Source: Streptomyces sp. MUM 178J
Lineage (GTDB): Bacteria > Actinomycetota > Actinomycetes > Streptomycetales > Streptomycetaceae
Assembly (NCBI RefSeq): GCF_022414575.1
Contig: NZ_JADWYQ010000010.1
Coordinates: forward strand, 1-64,000
Length of the DNA: 64,000 nucleotides
Direction of reading: 5' to 3'
The number at the start of each line of letters is the position of its first letter. Positions within the stretch are counted from its first letter, which is position 1. The translations under genes and the position numbers were made by a program. Positions 9,048-18,414 of the stretch are shown in pieces. The notes under the pieces were generated by a model, which saw only the letters and a program-made list of their open reading frames with translations, did no database searches and was not told the DNA's origin.

Positions 9048-11062
9048 CCCTGCGCGCTCTGCTCGTCGTCCCGGAGCGCTACGGCGACGGCGCCCTGCTG
9101 CCCGACCTGCCCGACTCGCACCGCAGCGCGGTGCGGTTCGCCCGCTGGCTGCTTCAGCATGTGCGCGAGCAGTGCCACATCACGGTGTTCACCAACGCCG
9201 ACCTTCCCGAAGACGACGTCAACGGCCTGACCTGGCTCGCGAGCCAAGGCGGTCACAGCTTCGACGTCGCCCGCGCCGACCGCGGGAGCCTGAGTGAGCA
9301 GTTCCTCGACGATGAGGCACGGCTGGAGCAACTCGGCCCGGACGACGCCTTCGTCCTCTACTGGCTCGGCCACGGCGCCGTCTGCAGCTACGACAGCCGC
9401 CATTTGCTCTTCCTGAAACGCCCCTCCTGCACCGTGCTGGAGGACCTCTGCGCGTTCATGCGTAAAAAGGGCAGGCCCGAGCGGCAGCTGTACGTCATCG
9501 ACGCCTGCCGTGAGCGGTACGTCCAGCAGGAGAGGGATGTGCACGGCACCCAGCCGCTGATCGCCGCGGATGGGCAGATGCCGCACCCGGAGTGGACGGA
9601 CCAACTCGTCCTCTACGCAGCCCGCGAGGGCGAGAAGGCCGCCATCGACAGCAAGGGCGGGGTCTTCACACGCAGACTTCTCGACGAGCTGGACCGGCTC
9701 CCGCCGCGGGACGCACTCGACCTGGCGGAGATTCAGCAGGCCGTGACGCAGCTGAACGAGCGGTTCGCCGACGAGCACCGGCGCCACGAGGCCGACCAGA
9801 TCCCCACGTACATCCGCGTCACCCGCAAGGGGTCCGATGCGCTCCCGGGCGACTACCGCCCCTACACCCAGGTGAAGGAGCGGGAGATCGAGGAGCTGCG
9901 CTCCATCGTCGCCGGGGCGGACCTCACCGCTTCGCAGCGGGGCGCGGTCGCCAGTGCGCTGCACCATGCCGACGTCCATCTCGCCGAGCCGGACATGCCG
10001 CTGGAGGAACTGGCGGTGTACGTTGCCGGGCTGCTCGCCCGGAAGGAAGGACCGCCGGCGATCACCGTACTGTGCTCCGTGCTGGCGGACGTCGACTCGA
10101 TCGGCCCTGAGATCCGCAGCTGGTACGCACCGTTGAGCGAGCGTGCCGGGTTTCCTCCGCTGTCGGCTGTCCCCACGCAGGGCTCCGTACGGCAGTGCGA
10201 GTCCAGCCTGGTCGTCGAGATCCAACGAGCAGAGGAAAAGGGACAGATCACAGCGGCGTCGCGGCGTAACCCGCTCTATGTCCTCAATGCGCGGTTCTAC
10301 AGCGACGGTGAGCCACGTGACATCCCCCTCCCCACCCGGACATGGCGCAAATCGCAGCTCGGCGAGGCGTTCCTGGAGGTCTACGACCGCAGTTCCCGGC
10401 AGCTGGCGGCGGACGAACTGCACGAGTCGCACTTCGAATTCCTGGTCGACAGGGAGCTGTTGGACCAGCGCTTCCACCGCTTCCCCTGCTATGCCGCCGA
10501 CAGCGGGGCCGCACCGCTGCTGGGAGAGCTCGTCCCGGTCGTGCTCAGAGACCGCTGGCGGCATACGTACGGACGAAGATCCAGAGCCTGGACGCGCATC
10601 GGCGGCGAGCATCTGGAGCTGCTCGCGGCGGCCGACCGCTTCCTGTGGGACGCGTGCATCACGCCCTGCGACCTCGCTGCCGTGCGCGCAGCCTTCAGCG
10701 GAAAAGCGTCGGTCAGCAGCGCCGGAATCGTCCTGGCCCAGCCCAGGAACGGCGTCAAGGGTGCGCAGGACCATGTCTCGACCGCTCTCAACTACGGTGC
10801 GACGGTGGCGATCTGGCCGTACGAGGCCTGTCTCGACACCAGCCGGGGGACGATGGTCGACCGCCGTCTGTGCCGCAGCGGCCAGTTCCGGAAGACGCTG
10901 GAGGGAATGCTTCTGGAAAGGCCGCTGAAGGATATCCCGGACATCATGTTCGAACTGCGCACCGGGAGCGCGGAATTCCCGGACATGGCCGTTATTTTCG
11001 AAGATCCGCTTCGTTTTCCAGTGGCCCGCACCCGGGTTGCCGAGCCTGTCGAAGGTGGTTGA
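9044..11062 (+). CDS. Caspase-like peptidase with C-terminal VMAP-C domain
   Basis: 672 residues. Residues ~1-265 form a caspase (peptidase C14) domain: VTLRALLVVPERYGDG start, YWLGHGAV with catalytic His110, and YVIDACRERY with catalytic Cys155. Both residues of the dyad are present, so it should be active. Residues ~285-390 are helical, in the place occupied by signalling or middle domains in related proteins. Residues ~395-670 match the vWA-MoxR-associated protein C-terminal domain: HFEFLVDRELLDQRFH, VPVVLRDRWRH, and a late GATVAIWPYE. In the MoxR-vWA-VMAP systems described computationally by the Aravind group, VMAP proteins are the effector-bearing third component. GTG 9044 overlaps the hydrolase stop. 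Confidence 0.88.
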   Translation: MTLRALLVVPERYGDGALLPDLPDSHRSAVRFARWLLQHVREQCHITVFTNADLPEDDVNGLTWLASQGGHSFDVARADRGSLSEQFLDDEARLEQLGPDDAFVLYWLGHGAVCSYDSRHLLFLKRPSCTVLEDLCAFMRKKGRPERQLYVIDACRERYVQQERDVHGTQPLIAADGQMPHPEWTDQLVLYAAREGEKAAIDSKGGVFTRRLLDELDRLPPRDALDLAEIQQAVTQLNERFADEHRRHEADQIPTYIRVTRKGSDALPGDYRPYTQVKEREIEELRSIVAGADLTASQRGAVASALHHADVHLAEPDMPLEELAVYVAGLLARKEGPPAITVLCSVLADVDSIGPEIRSWYAPLSERAGFPPLSAVPTQGSVRQCESSLVVEIQRAEEKGQITAASRRNPLYVLNARFYSDGEPRDIPLPTRTWRKSQLGEAFLEVYDRSSRQLAADELHESHFEFLVDRELLDQRFHRFPCYAADSGAAPLLGELVPVVLRDRWRHTYGRRSRAWTRIGGEHLELLAAADRFLWDACITPCDLAAVRAAFSGKASVSSAGIVLAQPRNGVKGAQDHVSTALNYGATVAIWPYEACLDTSRGTMVDRRLCRSGQFRKTLEGMLLERPLKDIPDIMFELRTGSAEFPDMAVIFEDPLRFPVARTRVAEPVEGG

Positions 11063-11064
11063 CC

Positions 11065-12189
11065 ATGGACACATACGAAGAGCTCGGCGGCCCCTCTCCT
11101 GCGTGGTGGGTGTATCAAGGGCAGTGGAAGAACGGGGCGGACCTCACCGCTCTCCCCGCACGGGAAAAGCACGAAGGGCCGGAGATTCCGGACCCGCCGC
11201 CCTGGCGTATGTTCGGGCTGGAGAAAGCGCGCGCCCGCGCGGACGATCCGCAAACGCCCGGGGACGATCCCTGGCATCCCGTCCCTCCCCCCAAGCCCGA
11301 CCCCCGCGCCCTGGCCTGGGACGAGCACATCGCAGTCGCCTACCACGGCGACCGCAGGGCCCATGATCTGGTGAACGCGGCCATCCATCTGCGCAGGCCC
11401 CTGCTGGTCACCGGACCGCCCGGCGTGGGGAAGACCACCCTCGCCGCGAGCGTGGCCAAGGAACTCAAGCTCGGCCCCGTGCTGCGCTGGGGCATCACAA
11501 GCCGCTCCACACTCCGTGAAGGGCTGTACGACTACGACGTTCTCGGCCGAATGCACGATATGAACGTGCGCCAGCGTACGGCACTCTGGAAGAAGCCGGA
11601 GGCCGAGAGCGAGGACATCGGAGGCTACTTCCGGCTGGGGCCGCTGGGGGACGCCCTGCTGCCGAGGCTGCGGCCGAGGGTGCTGCTCATCGACGAGATC
11701 GACAAGAGCGATGTCGACCTGCCGAACGATCTGCTGCATGTCTTCGAGACGGGGGGATACGAGATTCCGGAGCTGCGTCGCATCAGCAAGAAAGACAATC
11801 TGGTGTACGTCCGGTCCGCCGACGGCGGAGAGAACGTGCCCGTGCACGGCGGCACGGTGCGCTGCGCCCAGTTCCCGATCGTCATCCTCACCAGCAATGG
11901 CGAGCGGGAATTCCCGCCCGCTTTCCGCAGGCGCTGTCTCTTCCTCCGGCTTGAACCCCCCACCACGGAGCGGCTGAAGGCGATTCTGAAGGAGCACCTC
12001 GACAACCTCACCGACTTCGACGAGGTCCAGGACGTGCTGGACCGCTATGAACAGCTGGGCAGGGAGGGCCGCCAGCTCTCCCCGGACCAGCTCATCAACG
12101 CCGTACGGCTGCGTCTCAGCACCCAGATCGGCCCACAGGACCTGGCGACCATCGAGCAGGCCGTGCTGCACTCGCTGTCCGGGGCGTGA
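11065..12189 (+). CDS. MoxR-type AAA+ ATPase
   Basis: 374 residues. After a Pro-rich N-terminal ~90 residues comes an AAA+ core: Walker A GPPGVGKTT (117-125), Walker B LLIDEIDKS with Asp210/Glu211, sensor-1 ILTSNGE (Asn278) and arginine finger FRRRC. MoxR ATPases remodel or load partner proteins, usually with a vWA protein acting as adaptor; here the vWA gene follows immediately. ATG 11065 lies two bases after the caspase stop. This is the ATPase arm of the ternary system. Confidence 0.9.
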   Translation: MDTYEELGGPSPAWWVYQGQWKNGADLTALPAREKHEGPEIPDPPPWRMFGLEKARARADDPQTPGDDPWHPVPPPKPDPRALAWDEHIAVAYHGDRRAHDLVNAAIHLRRPLLVTGPPGVGKTTLAASVAKELKLGPVLRWGITSRSTLREGLYDYDVLGRMHDMNVRQRTALWKKPEAESEDIGGYFRLGPLGDALLPRLRPRVLLIDEIDKSDVDLPNDLLHVFETGGYEIPELRRISKKDNLVYVRSADGGENVPVHGGTVRCAQFPIVILTSNGEREFPPAFRRRCLFLRLEPPTTERLKAILKEHLDNLTDFDEVQDVLDRYEQLGREGRQLSPDQLINAVRLRLSTQIGPQDLATIEQAVLHSLSGA

Positions 12190-12192
12190 CCG

Positions 12193-15081
12193 GTGCACCC
12201 GGCGGTGGCGGCGGCCCTGCTGAGCGCGGAGGCGGACATCGGCCTCGGCGAGGTGCTCGACGTCGCCTGGCTGGCCCGCCGCATGACCGGGGCGACGGCT
12301 CCCGGACCGGACCAGGAGACGCCGCCGGACCCCGCCCCCGGGTCTGCGCACGGCGGCGCACCGAGGGAGAGTGCCGACCGGCCGGGCGGCCCCGGGCAGC
12401 CCGCGCCGCCCCGCCGGGCGGCGGGCGTGGACCTCCATCTGCTGCGGGCGGGGCCGATTCTGTCCGCCGCGGGCCGGGTGTCCGGCGGCGGTGTGCAGGG
12501 CCCCGCGCCCACCTGGACCCTTCCGCATCGACTGGGCCTCGCCCGCGCCCTGCGCGAGCTGCGGCGCACCAGCCCCTCGCCGGTGGCCACAGAGGTGGAC
12601 GAGAACGCCACCGCCGAGCAGTGGGCGACCAGCGGCATGTTGGTCCCCGTCAGCACGCCCGCGAAGGAACCGCACTTTGAGCTGACGCTCGTCTGCGACA
12701 CCGGCGCGTCGATGCGCCTGTGGGACCGGATGCTGCGGGAGATGGCGGTCGGCGCGGCCCGGCACGGCGCGTTCCGCTCGGTGACGGTACGCCGGCTGCG
12801 GTCCGACGCCGACCCGGTGGCGCTGACGGGGCGGAGCGGTGCGACGGGGCTCGGCGAGCTGATCCAGCCCAACGGCCGGCGCATCGTGGCCTTCGTCACC
12901 GACGGGGTCAACCGGGGCTGGCACGACGGGCAGCTCGCGCGGCACGCCCACCGCCTCAGCCGGTACGGGCCCGTGGTGGTCATCCATCTGCTGCCCCGCC
13001 GTCTGTGGCCGCGGACCGGGGTCAACCCGCTACCCGTGCATCTGCGCACGGACAGCGAGGGCGTCGGCGACGTGCAGTGCCGGGTGCGGCCCGACCGGTT
13101 CACCCCCGCGGGCTGGTCGTGGTACGACCTGTGGCCCGAAGGGCCGCCCTGGAAGACCGCCCGCCCGCTCGCCGTGCCCGTCGTCTCGCTCGATCCCGCG
13201 TCGCTGCGTCGCTGGGTCGCCTTCCTCGGCGGAGAGCCGGGGCAAGTACTCTCGGGCTCCGCCTGGATCGTCACCGCCCAGGGACAGGTCGGCGACGGGC
13301 CGCCGGACGAGCAGCCCGACCCGATGGACGCCGCTGTACGGGGCGACACCTCACCCGGCCGTCTGATCAGGGAGTTCGACGCCACTGCGAGTCCCCGTGC
13401 ACGGCGGCTGCTGCGCAGCCTGGCCACCGCGCCGCTGAACCTGGACACGATGTGGCTGGTGCACACCGCGACCAGCAGACAGCGCAACCAGTGCAGCGAC
13501 CCCGCTCCCCTCGCGGAGGTCTTCCTCAGCGGGCTGTTGCGCCGCGCGCCCGGCAGCGGACCACAAGGCGACGGACAACCGGGCGGTGAGGACTACGAGT
13601 TCGCCGACGGAGTGCGCGGGCTGCTGCTGGGCGGACTGGAGCGGGGTGAGGCGATCGACACCTTTATGACCGTCTCCCGCGAGGTCGCCCATCGGCTGAG
13701 GCGCTCCCCCCTGGCTTTTCCCGCGCTGCTGGCCTCTCCGGGCGACACGGAGCTGGTCCGCCAGATCGACGCGGAGTTCCAGCCGCTCGCCAGGGTCGCC
13801 GCGCAGATCCTCAGGGGACTCGGCCCCGCGTACCGGAGCGCCGTCGAACGCATCGAGCAGGCCGCCGCACGGAGCGTAGCGGTCACTGCGCCGCAGGGAC
13901 GGGGGCACGTCCAGGGGCCCGTGCCGGGACCCGCGCAGCCTCCGGCCCCGGTGGCGAGGCCGGAGTCGGACCCGGTCGCTGCCCGCGGTCGGCGCCGTCC
14001 GGACGAGTGGCGGACCGGTGAGCCGTCAGCGGGCGAGCGGGCGGGCGGCAAGCCGGTACCGGCCGACCGGTCCCGGCAGCACAGCGAGGAGCGGCCGGAT
14101 CCGACGGCCCCGCCGCAGGCCCCCGTAGACGACGACCCCGCGGAGGACGCCCGCGTCGCCGTCCTCGGCGCGAACATGTGCGGCAAGACGACCTTCCTCG
14201 CCGCCGCCTGGCTGGCCGCGGTCAACATGCCCGAGGAGCGGGGCCGCTGGAACGTCATCCCCAAGGACGGCGGCGCCGAGGACTTCCTCGTCCAGCAGAC
14301 CCACAGCCTCGCGCTCGCCCGCCGCTTCCCCGAGCCCACGCTGACCCCCCGGCCCTTCTCGTATGTCTTCCGGGCCGACCTGGCCAACCTCCGGACGCCG
14401 TCCGAGCGGCGGCTGCGCGTCGACTTCACCCTCGACCTGCTCGACGCGGGCGGCGGGGAGTTCATGCACGACCGGTACGGGAAGGACGACACGGTGAACC
14501 GCCATCTGGGGCGGTCGAACCGCATCCTGCTGCTGGTCGATCCCTTCAGTCCCCCCAACCGGCAGCCGCAGGCCGCCTATCTCACCCCGCATCTGGAGCG
14601 GCTGACCCGCGACCACTTCGAGAGCGGCCGGCTGGAGCTGGGCCGGCTGCCGCACCGGGTCGCCGTGTGTCTGAGCAAGTTCGACGACCCGAGGGTCTTC
14701 CGCGACGCGCGGCGGGGGAACTGGGTCGGCCAGAACGAGCACGGCGATCCCTGTGTACCGCCCGAGGACGCGAAAGGCTTTATCTCCTGGCTCGGACGCA
14801 GTTCGCAGGACATCGCCGAGATCGTACGGCTGGTGCGGTTGAACTTCCTCGAGGAGCGGGTGCAGTGGTTCGTGCTGTCCGCCATCGGGATCCACCGACG
14901 GCGTGACGGCTCCGTCGACTTCGACGACTGCTCCAACCAGACCCGCGACGACGATGGCATCCCGATGCTGCGCGGGCAGGCCCGCCCGCTGAACGTGCTC
15001 GAACCCCTAGTCGCCCTGGGACGGACGCGTACAGAGCCGGGAGACCCGGGCAAGCGGCGCAGAAGACGAGGGGAGAGCTGA
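12193..15081 (+). CDS. vWA-like domain fused to a DO-type GTPase
   Basis: 962 residues from GTG 12193. Residues ~75-400 resemble the actinobacterial SAV_2336-type vWA region. The MIDAS site reads VCDTGASM (Asp169-Ser173), i.e. DxGxS instead of DxSxS, so metal binding may be weakened. A helical part runs to ~585, then a Pro/Arg-rich linker to ~653. Residues ~654-950 are a P-loop GTPase: GANMCGKTT (659-667), LLDAGGGEF (switch II, Asp751), SKFDD (828-832, in place of NKxD) and LSAIGI (SAx motif). This half is clearly homologous to the separate GTPase at 20570. The adaptor and the GTPase are therefore in one chain, directly after MoxR. Confidence 0.82.
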   Translation: MHPAVAAALLSAEADIGLGEVLDVAWLARRMTGATAPGPDQETPPDPAPGSAHGGAPRESADRPGGPGQPAPPRRAAGVDLHLLRAGPILSAAGRVSGGGVQGPAPTWTLPHRLGLARALRELRRTSPSPVATEVDENATAEQWATSGMLVPVSTPAKEPHFELTLVCDTGASMRLWDRMLREMAVGAARHGAFRSVTVRRLRSDADPVALTGRSGATGLGELIQPNGRRIVAFVTDGVNRGWHDGQLARHAHRLSRYGPVVVIHLLPRRLWPRTGVNPLPVHLRTDSEGVGDVQCRVRPDRFTPAGWSWYDLWPEGPPWKTARPLAVPVVSLDPASLRRWVAFLGGEPGQVLSGSAWIVTAQGQVGDGPPDEQPDPMDAAVRGDTSPGRLIREFDATASPRARRLLRSLATAPLNLDTMWLVHTATSRQRNQCSDPAPLAEVFLSGLLRRAPGSGPQGDGQPGGEDYEFADGVRGLLLGGLERGEAIDTFMTVSREVAHRLRRSPLAFPALLASPGDTELVRQIDAEFQPLARVAAQILRGLGPAYRSAVERIEQAAARSVAVTAPQGRGHVQGPVPGPAQPPAPVARPESDPVAARGRRRPDEWRTGEPSAGERAGGKPVPADRSRQHSEERPDPTAPPQAPVDDDPAEDARVAVLGANMCGKTTFLAAAWLAAVNMPEERGRWNVIPKDGGAEDFLVQQTHSLALARRFPEPTLTPRPFSYVFRADLANLRTPSERRLRVDFTLDLLDAGGGEFMHDRYGKDDTVNRHLGRSNRILLLVDPFSPPNRQPQAAYLTPHLERLTRDHFESGRLELGRLPHRVAVCLSKFDDPRVFRDARRGNWVGQNEHGDPCVPPEDAKGFISWLGRSSQDIAEIVRLVRLNFLEERVQWFVLSAIGIHRRRDGSVDFDDCSNQTRDDDGIPMLRGQARPLNVLEPLVALGRTRTEPGDPGKRRRRRGES

Positions 15082-16008
15082 ATGGACGGCCACCAGGACG
15101 AGCTGCGGGCGGTGTGGGCGCTGCTCTCCAAACCCCGCGGCGACGGCGGCGAGTACCGCGTCCTCGCCTGCAGTGAAGGCCGCTCCGCCCACGGCATGTT
15201 CGACGACCTGGTGCGGCGGACCCTGTTCGGCACGCCCCCGCAGTGGGCGGACGGCGGCGCGCCGGGGGAGGGCCTGCCCTGGATCTCGTTCGGGGCTTTC
15301 GGCGAGAGCGATCTGCCCCGCAGACACATCAGCATCTCCATCACCCACTGGAGCGGCCCTTCGGAGGCGTACTGTGACTCCTCCGGGCGGCGCATCGCCG
15401 CGACGCGGTTCTTCGCCGTGCCGTACGAGGAACTCGCCCGCACCGGCATCGGGCTGACCGGGCTGTGGCACGCCGTCCGCCCCGTGGAGCTGCCGCCCGA
15501 CGACGGCCAATGCCGTCTCGCCCTGCCCACGGGCCACGATCCGCTGCCGGAGGTCGCCGAACTCCTCGACGGCGAGCCGGGATTCGACTGGGCGGCGGCC
15601 ACCGCCGCGACAGCCCTGGAGCGGCCACTCGCCCTGGTTTCGCGCTCCAGCCGGTTCGCCATGACCCGGCTCGCCACCATCGACGCCGTCGCGTGGCTGC
15701 TGCCGTACGGGTGCCGGGCCGGGCTGACCGCTGCCACCTGGGCGTCGGAGCCGGGCCCGTACACCCCCTGGCTGTGCTACACGCACAGCGACCCGGCGGA
15801 CGAGCGTGTCCGGGTCCTCGAGTCGGAGCCCCCGGAGGTCTCCTCGCGGACTGGCCGCGCCCATCTGGCGCGGCTGCGGCTGCTGCGCCAGGAGCTGGGC
15901 ACCCTCGGCATGCTGCGCGAACTGGCCGCCGACAAGCGGCCCGCCCGCCTCGGCGGCCGTACGCGGCACGGGGCCCCGGGGAGCGCCGCACGGGGCCGGG
16001 GCAGGTGA
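15082..16008 (+). CDS. GAP1-N-like GTPase-associated protein, short form
   Basis: 308 residues, ATG immediately after the TGA of the GTPase fusion. The N-terminal ~230 residues are paralogous to the start of the 942-residue protein at 21654: both begin MDG, have LPWI near residue 70, TR(F/Y)F near 110 and LLPYG/FLPYG near 210. I infer the N-terminal domain of the GTPase-associated protein 1 (GAP1) family. It would be the partner of the adjacent GTPase. The C-terminus is an Arg-rich tail. It lacks the long middle and C-terminal regions present in its paralog. Confidence 0.6.
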   Translation: MDGHQDELRAVWALLSKPRGDGGEYRVLACSEGRSAHGMFDDLVRRTLFGTPPQWADGGAPGEGLPWISFGAFGESDLPRRHISISITHWSGPSEAYCDSSGRRIAATRFFAVPYEELARTGIGLTGLWHAVRPVELPPDDGQCRLALPTGHDPLPEVAELLDGEPGFDWAAATAATALERPLALVSRSSRFAMTRLATIDAVAWLLPYGCRAGLTAATWASEPGPYTPWLCYTHSDPADERVRVLESEPPEVSSRTGRAHLARLRLLRQELGTLGMLRELAADKRPARLGGRTRHGAPGSAARGRGR

Positions 16009-16011
16009 GGG

Positions 16012-18102
16012 ATGGAGCCACGGCGTCCGCAGGACCCCGGACAGCTGGGCCGGTTCACCGTGCTGTGCAGGATCGGCTCGGGGGGCTTCGGCGATGTCTT
16101 CCTCGCCCGCGAGCACGACCGGAGGAGCCGTCGGCTTGCCGCCATCAAGCTGATCAAGCAGGACGTGGCGGACTCGGAGCGGCTCCGTCCGCGTTTCCGC
16201 AGCGAGATCGAGGCGGTCAGCAGGGCGGGCGGACAGGGCATTCCCGAGCTGCTGGACGCGGACCCCGCGGCGGCGCGCCCCTGGCTGGCCACCCGCTACA
16301 TACCGGGCCCGTGTCTGCAGCAACTCGTCGACCGGGCGGGGCCGCTGCACCAGGAAGCCGTCTGGGCGCTGGCCGCCGGCCTCGCGGGGACGCTGACCGA
16401 CCTCCACAAGGTCGGGCTGTACCACCGCGACCTCAAGCCCAGCAATGTGCTGATCACCCGGGTGCGCCCCTGGGTCATCGACTTCAGCCTGGTCAGGTTG
16501 GTCGGCGACCCCAGCCTGACGGCGACTGCGGACGCCATGGGCAGCTTCCAGTACGCCGCGCCGGAACAGGCCGCCGGGCTCGGGCGCGCCCAGGGGCAGG
16601 CCGATGTGTTCGCCCTCGGGGCGACCCTGCTGTTCGCGGCCACCGGACATCCCCCCTACAGCGGGCGGAACCAGCTCGACATCCGGCTGCGGGCGCTCAC
16701 CGAGAGCCCTGACATGTCCGGGCTGGAGCGCGGCGAACTCCGCGGCCTCGTCGGCGACTGCCTGGAGTTCGAGGCGGGCGACCGTCCCGAAGCCGCCGCG
16801 GTGCTGCAGCGGGCCGAGGAAGCCGTCGGGGCCGTACGGCCCCGACGGCTGCCGCTGCCCGGCCCGGCGCTGCGCGTGCTGGACGAGCACCGCGCAAAAC
16901 TGCGCGCCGTGGCGGGCGTGGACGACGACTTCACCGAGTACGACGAAGTGGCCGTGCCCCGCCCGGCGGCAGCGTGGTATGAGCCTCCGAAGCGCCGGGA
17001 ACCGGCGGTGCGCACCCGGTGGCAGTGGCACTGCTACGACTGGCTGCGCGCCGCTCCCGCGGTGCTGGGCGCGCTGGTGCTGGCCGTCACCGCCGACGGC
17101 GTGCTGTACGCGGTCGACCGGGCCGACGGCACAACGCGCTGGCGGCTGGACCTGGGCGCCGCGGCCCGCGGCGGGCTGGCGGCGGCGGGCGACTCCGTCG
17201 CAGTGGCCACGGCCGACGCGACGCTCCATATGGTGCGCCTCGTCCCGGACGGACCGCTGCACTCCCGGGTCCAGCTGCCCGCGCCGGCCCGTGCCGTGGC
17301 ATACGCCCCCGCCCTGCGGCCGGGCGGGCCGCGGCTGCTCATCGTGGCCGGCCGTCTCGGGGTGACGGCCCTGGAGGCCGAGGGGCGCGTCGTGCGGTGG
17401 ACGGCGGCATGGGCGGGGGCGGCGGGGCGGCCCGCGCTGGACGGCGGGTCGCTGTATGTGCGTACGGCGGACGGGGCGCTTGCGGCGCTTGCACTCGCGG
17501 ACGGCGCACTGCTGTGGCGTCCCGTGCCGTCGGCCGGGGCGGCGCACGCGGCACCCGCCGTCGCAGAGGGCCGGGTGTTCTCCGTCTCCGCCGACGGCTC
17601 GGCCATGGCGGTCGACGCCGCCTCGGGCGAGGTGCTGTGGCGGCACAAGTTCGACGGCACGGTGCACCTCGCGCCCGTGGCGTGGAACGGGCTGCTGCTC
17701 GTGGGGTCGGCTCAGGGCCGGGTGTGGGCCCTGGACGCCGCCCGCGGCCGGGAGATCTGGCAGCAGGGCCGGCGCGGCCATGCCGGGCTCGCGGCGCTGG
17801 CCCCGCCCTGCGTCCGTACGGACGCCCGTGTGGACGCCCGTGCGGATGCCGCACCCGGCACGCCCGACCGCGAAAGCGCTCTTCTGGCCGACCGTGACGG
17901 AATCTGCGCACTGTCGTCGGCAGACGGTTCCGAGGTGTGGCGATGGCGTGTTCGGAACGTGGCGAACCTTTGGTCGGGGCCGGGCGAACTGGTGGTCGGA
18001 GGGCTGGACGGAACACTCCGCTCCGTACATGTGGACGCTTCCTTGACGCCATTGCGGCGCCGGGAAGACGCCTGGATTCCGGAAGTGCCAGACACACCAT
18101 GA
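16012..18102 (+). CDS. Ser/Thr protein kinase with C-terminal PQQ/WD-like beta-propeller
   Basis: 696 residues. Kinase domain ~14-270: Gly-rich loop GSGGFGDV (22-29), Lys46 in AAIKLIK, catalytic loop YHRDLKPSN (Asp140), APEQ and DVFALG. The metal-binding DFG is DFS (Asp157), a tolerated change. No transmembrane segment, unlike PASTA kinases. Residues ~350-680 hold repeated blades such as GVLYAVDRADGTTRWRL, DGSAMAVDAASGEVLWRH and GRVWALDAARGREIWQ, a quinoprotein-like propeller for sensing or docking. RBS GTGAGGG sits before ATG 16012. Within the cluster it probably phosphorylates system proteins, opposed by the PP2C gene at 26039. Confidence 0.92.
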   Translation: MEPRRPQDPGQLGRFTVLCRIGSGGFGDVFLAREHDRRSRRLAAIKLIKQDVADSERLRPRFRSEIEAVSRAGGQGIPELLDADPAAARPWLATRYIPGPCLQQLVDRAGPLHQEAVWALAAGLAGTLTDLHKVGLYHRDLKPSNVLITRVRPWVIDFSLVRLVGDPSLTATADAMGSFQYAAPEQAAGLGRAQGQADVFALGATLLFAATGHPPYSGRNQLDIRLRALTESPDMSGLERGELRGLVGDCLEFEAGDRPEAAAVLQRAEEAVGAVRPRRLPLPGPALRVLDEHRAKLRAVAGVDDDFTEYDEVAVPRPAAAWYEPPKRREPAVRTRWQWHCYDWLRAAPAVLGALVLAVTADGVLYAVDRADGTTRWRLDLGAAARGGLAAAGDSVAVATADATLHMVRLVPDGPLHSRVQLPAPARAVAYAPALRPGGPRLLIVAGRLGVTALEAEGRVVRWTAAWAGAAGRPALDGGSLYVRTADGALAALALADGALLWRPVPSAGAAHAAPAVAEGRVFSVSADGSAMAVDAASGEVLWRHKFDGTVHLAPVAWNGLLLVGSAQGRVWALDAARGREIWQQGRRGHAGLAALAPPCVRTDARVDARADAAPGTPDRESALLADRDGICALSSADGSEVWRWRVRNVANLWSGPGELVVGGLDGTLRSVHVDASLTPLRRREDAWIPEVPDTP

Positions 18103-18131
18103 GAAAAGCCGGAATGAATCCTTATTTTCTC

Positions 18132-18161
18132 CGGACAGTGCTCTGAACGGGCTACTACGAT
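18132..18161 (+). promoter_or_regulatory. Candidate internal promoter of the cluster
   Basis: CGGACA (18132-18137), 18-bp spacer, TACGAT (18156-18161), predicting a start near 18168 and a ~170-nt leader. This is the only gap in the cluster longer than a few bases (18103-18336). An inverted repeat GGCGGAG/CTCCGCC (18177-18183, 18201-18207) lies just downstream and could be an operator or attenuator. The -35 match is weak. Confidence 0.35.
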
Positions 18162-18336
18162 CGGTCTCGCACCACGGCGGAGCGTAATGTTCAGGCCACT
18201 CTCCGCCGCCCGGTGCAGCCGACGACGCCGCGCTTGGCCCACTGTCCGGAGCCTTCCGGAACGGCGCACAGCGGTCGGCGCCACGCCTGTTCGCCTCACG
18301 GCGAAGAGACATCGGCGCCGCACCCAGGGGGGAGCC

Positions 18337-18414
18337 ATGAACGTCACCGCCACCGCCGCCGCACAGCCCCGGGCGGCCCACCCCGCGAACCCCGCCCGAG
18401 AGGCGGCCCGGTGA
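18337..18414 (+). CDS. 25-codon leader ORF coupled to the vWA-like gene
   Basis: ATG 18337 with a strong ribosome site (GGGGGGAG four bases upstream) opens a 25-residue Ala-rich frame starting MNVTATAAAQ and stopping at TGA 18412-18414. That TGA overlaps the GTG start of the next gene (GTGA). The good RBS belongs to this ORF, and the downstream gene has none of its own, so translating the leader probably sets expression of the vWA-like protein. The peptide has no recognisable domain, and its role could be purely regulatory. Confidence 0.5.
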   Translation: MNVTATAAAQPRAAHPANPAREAAR

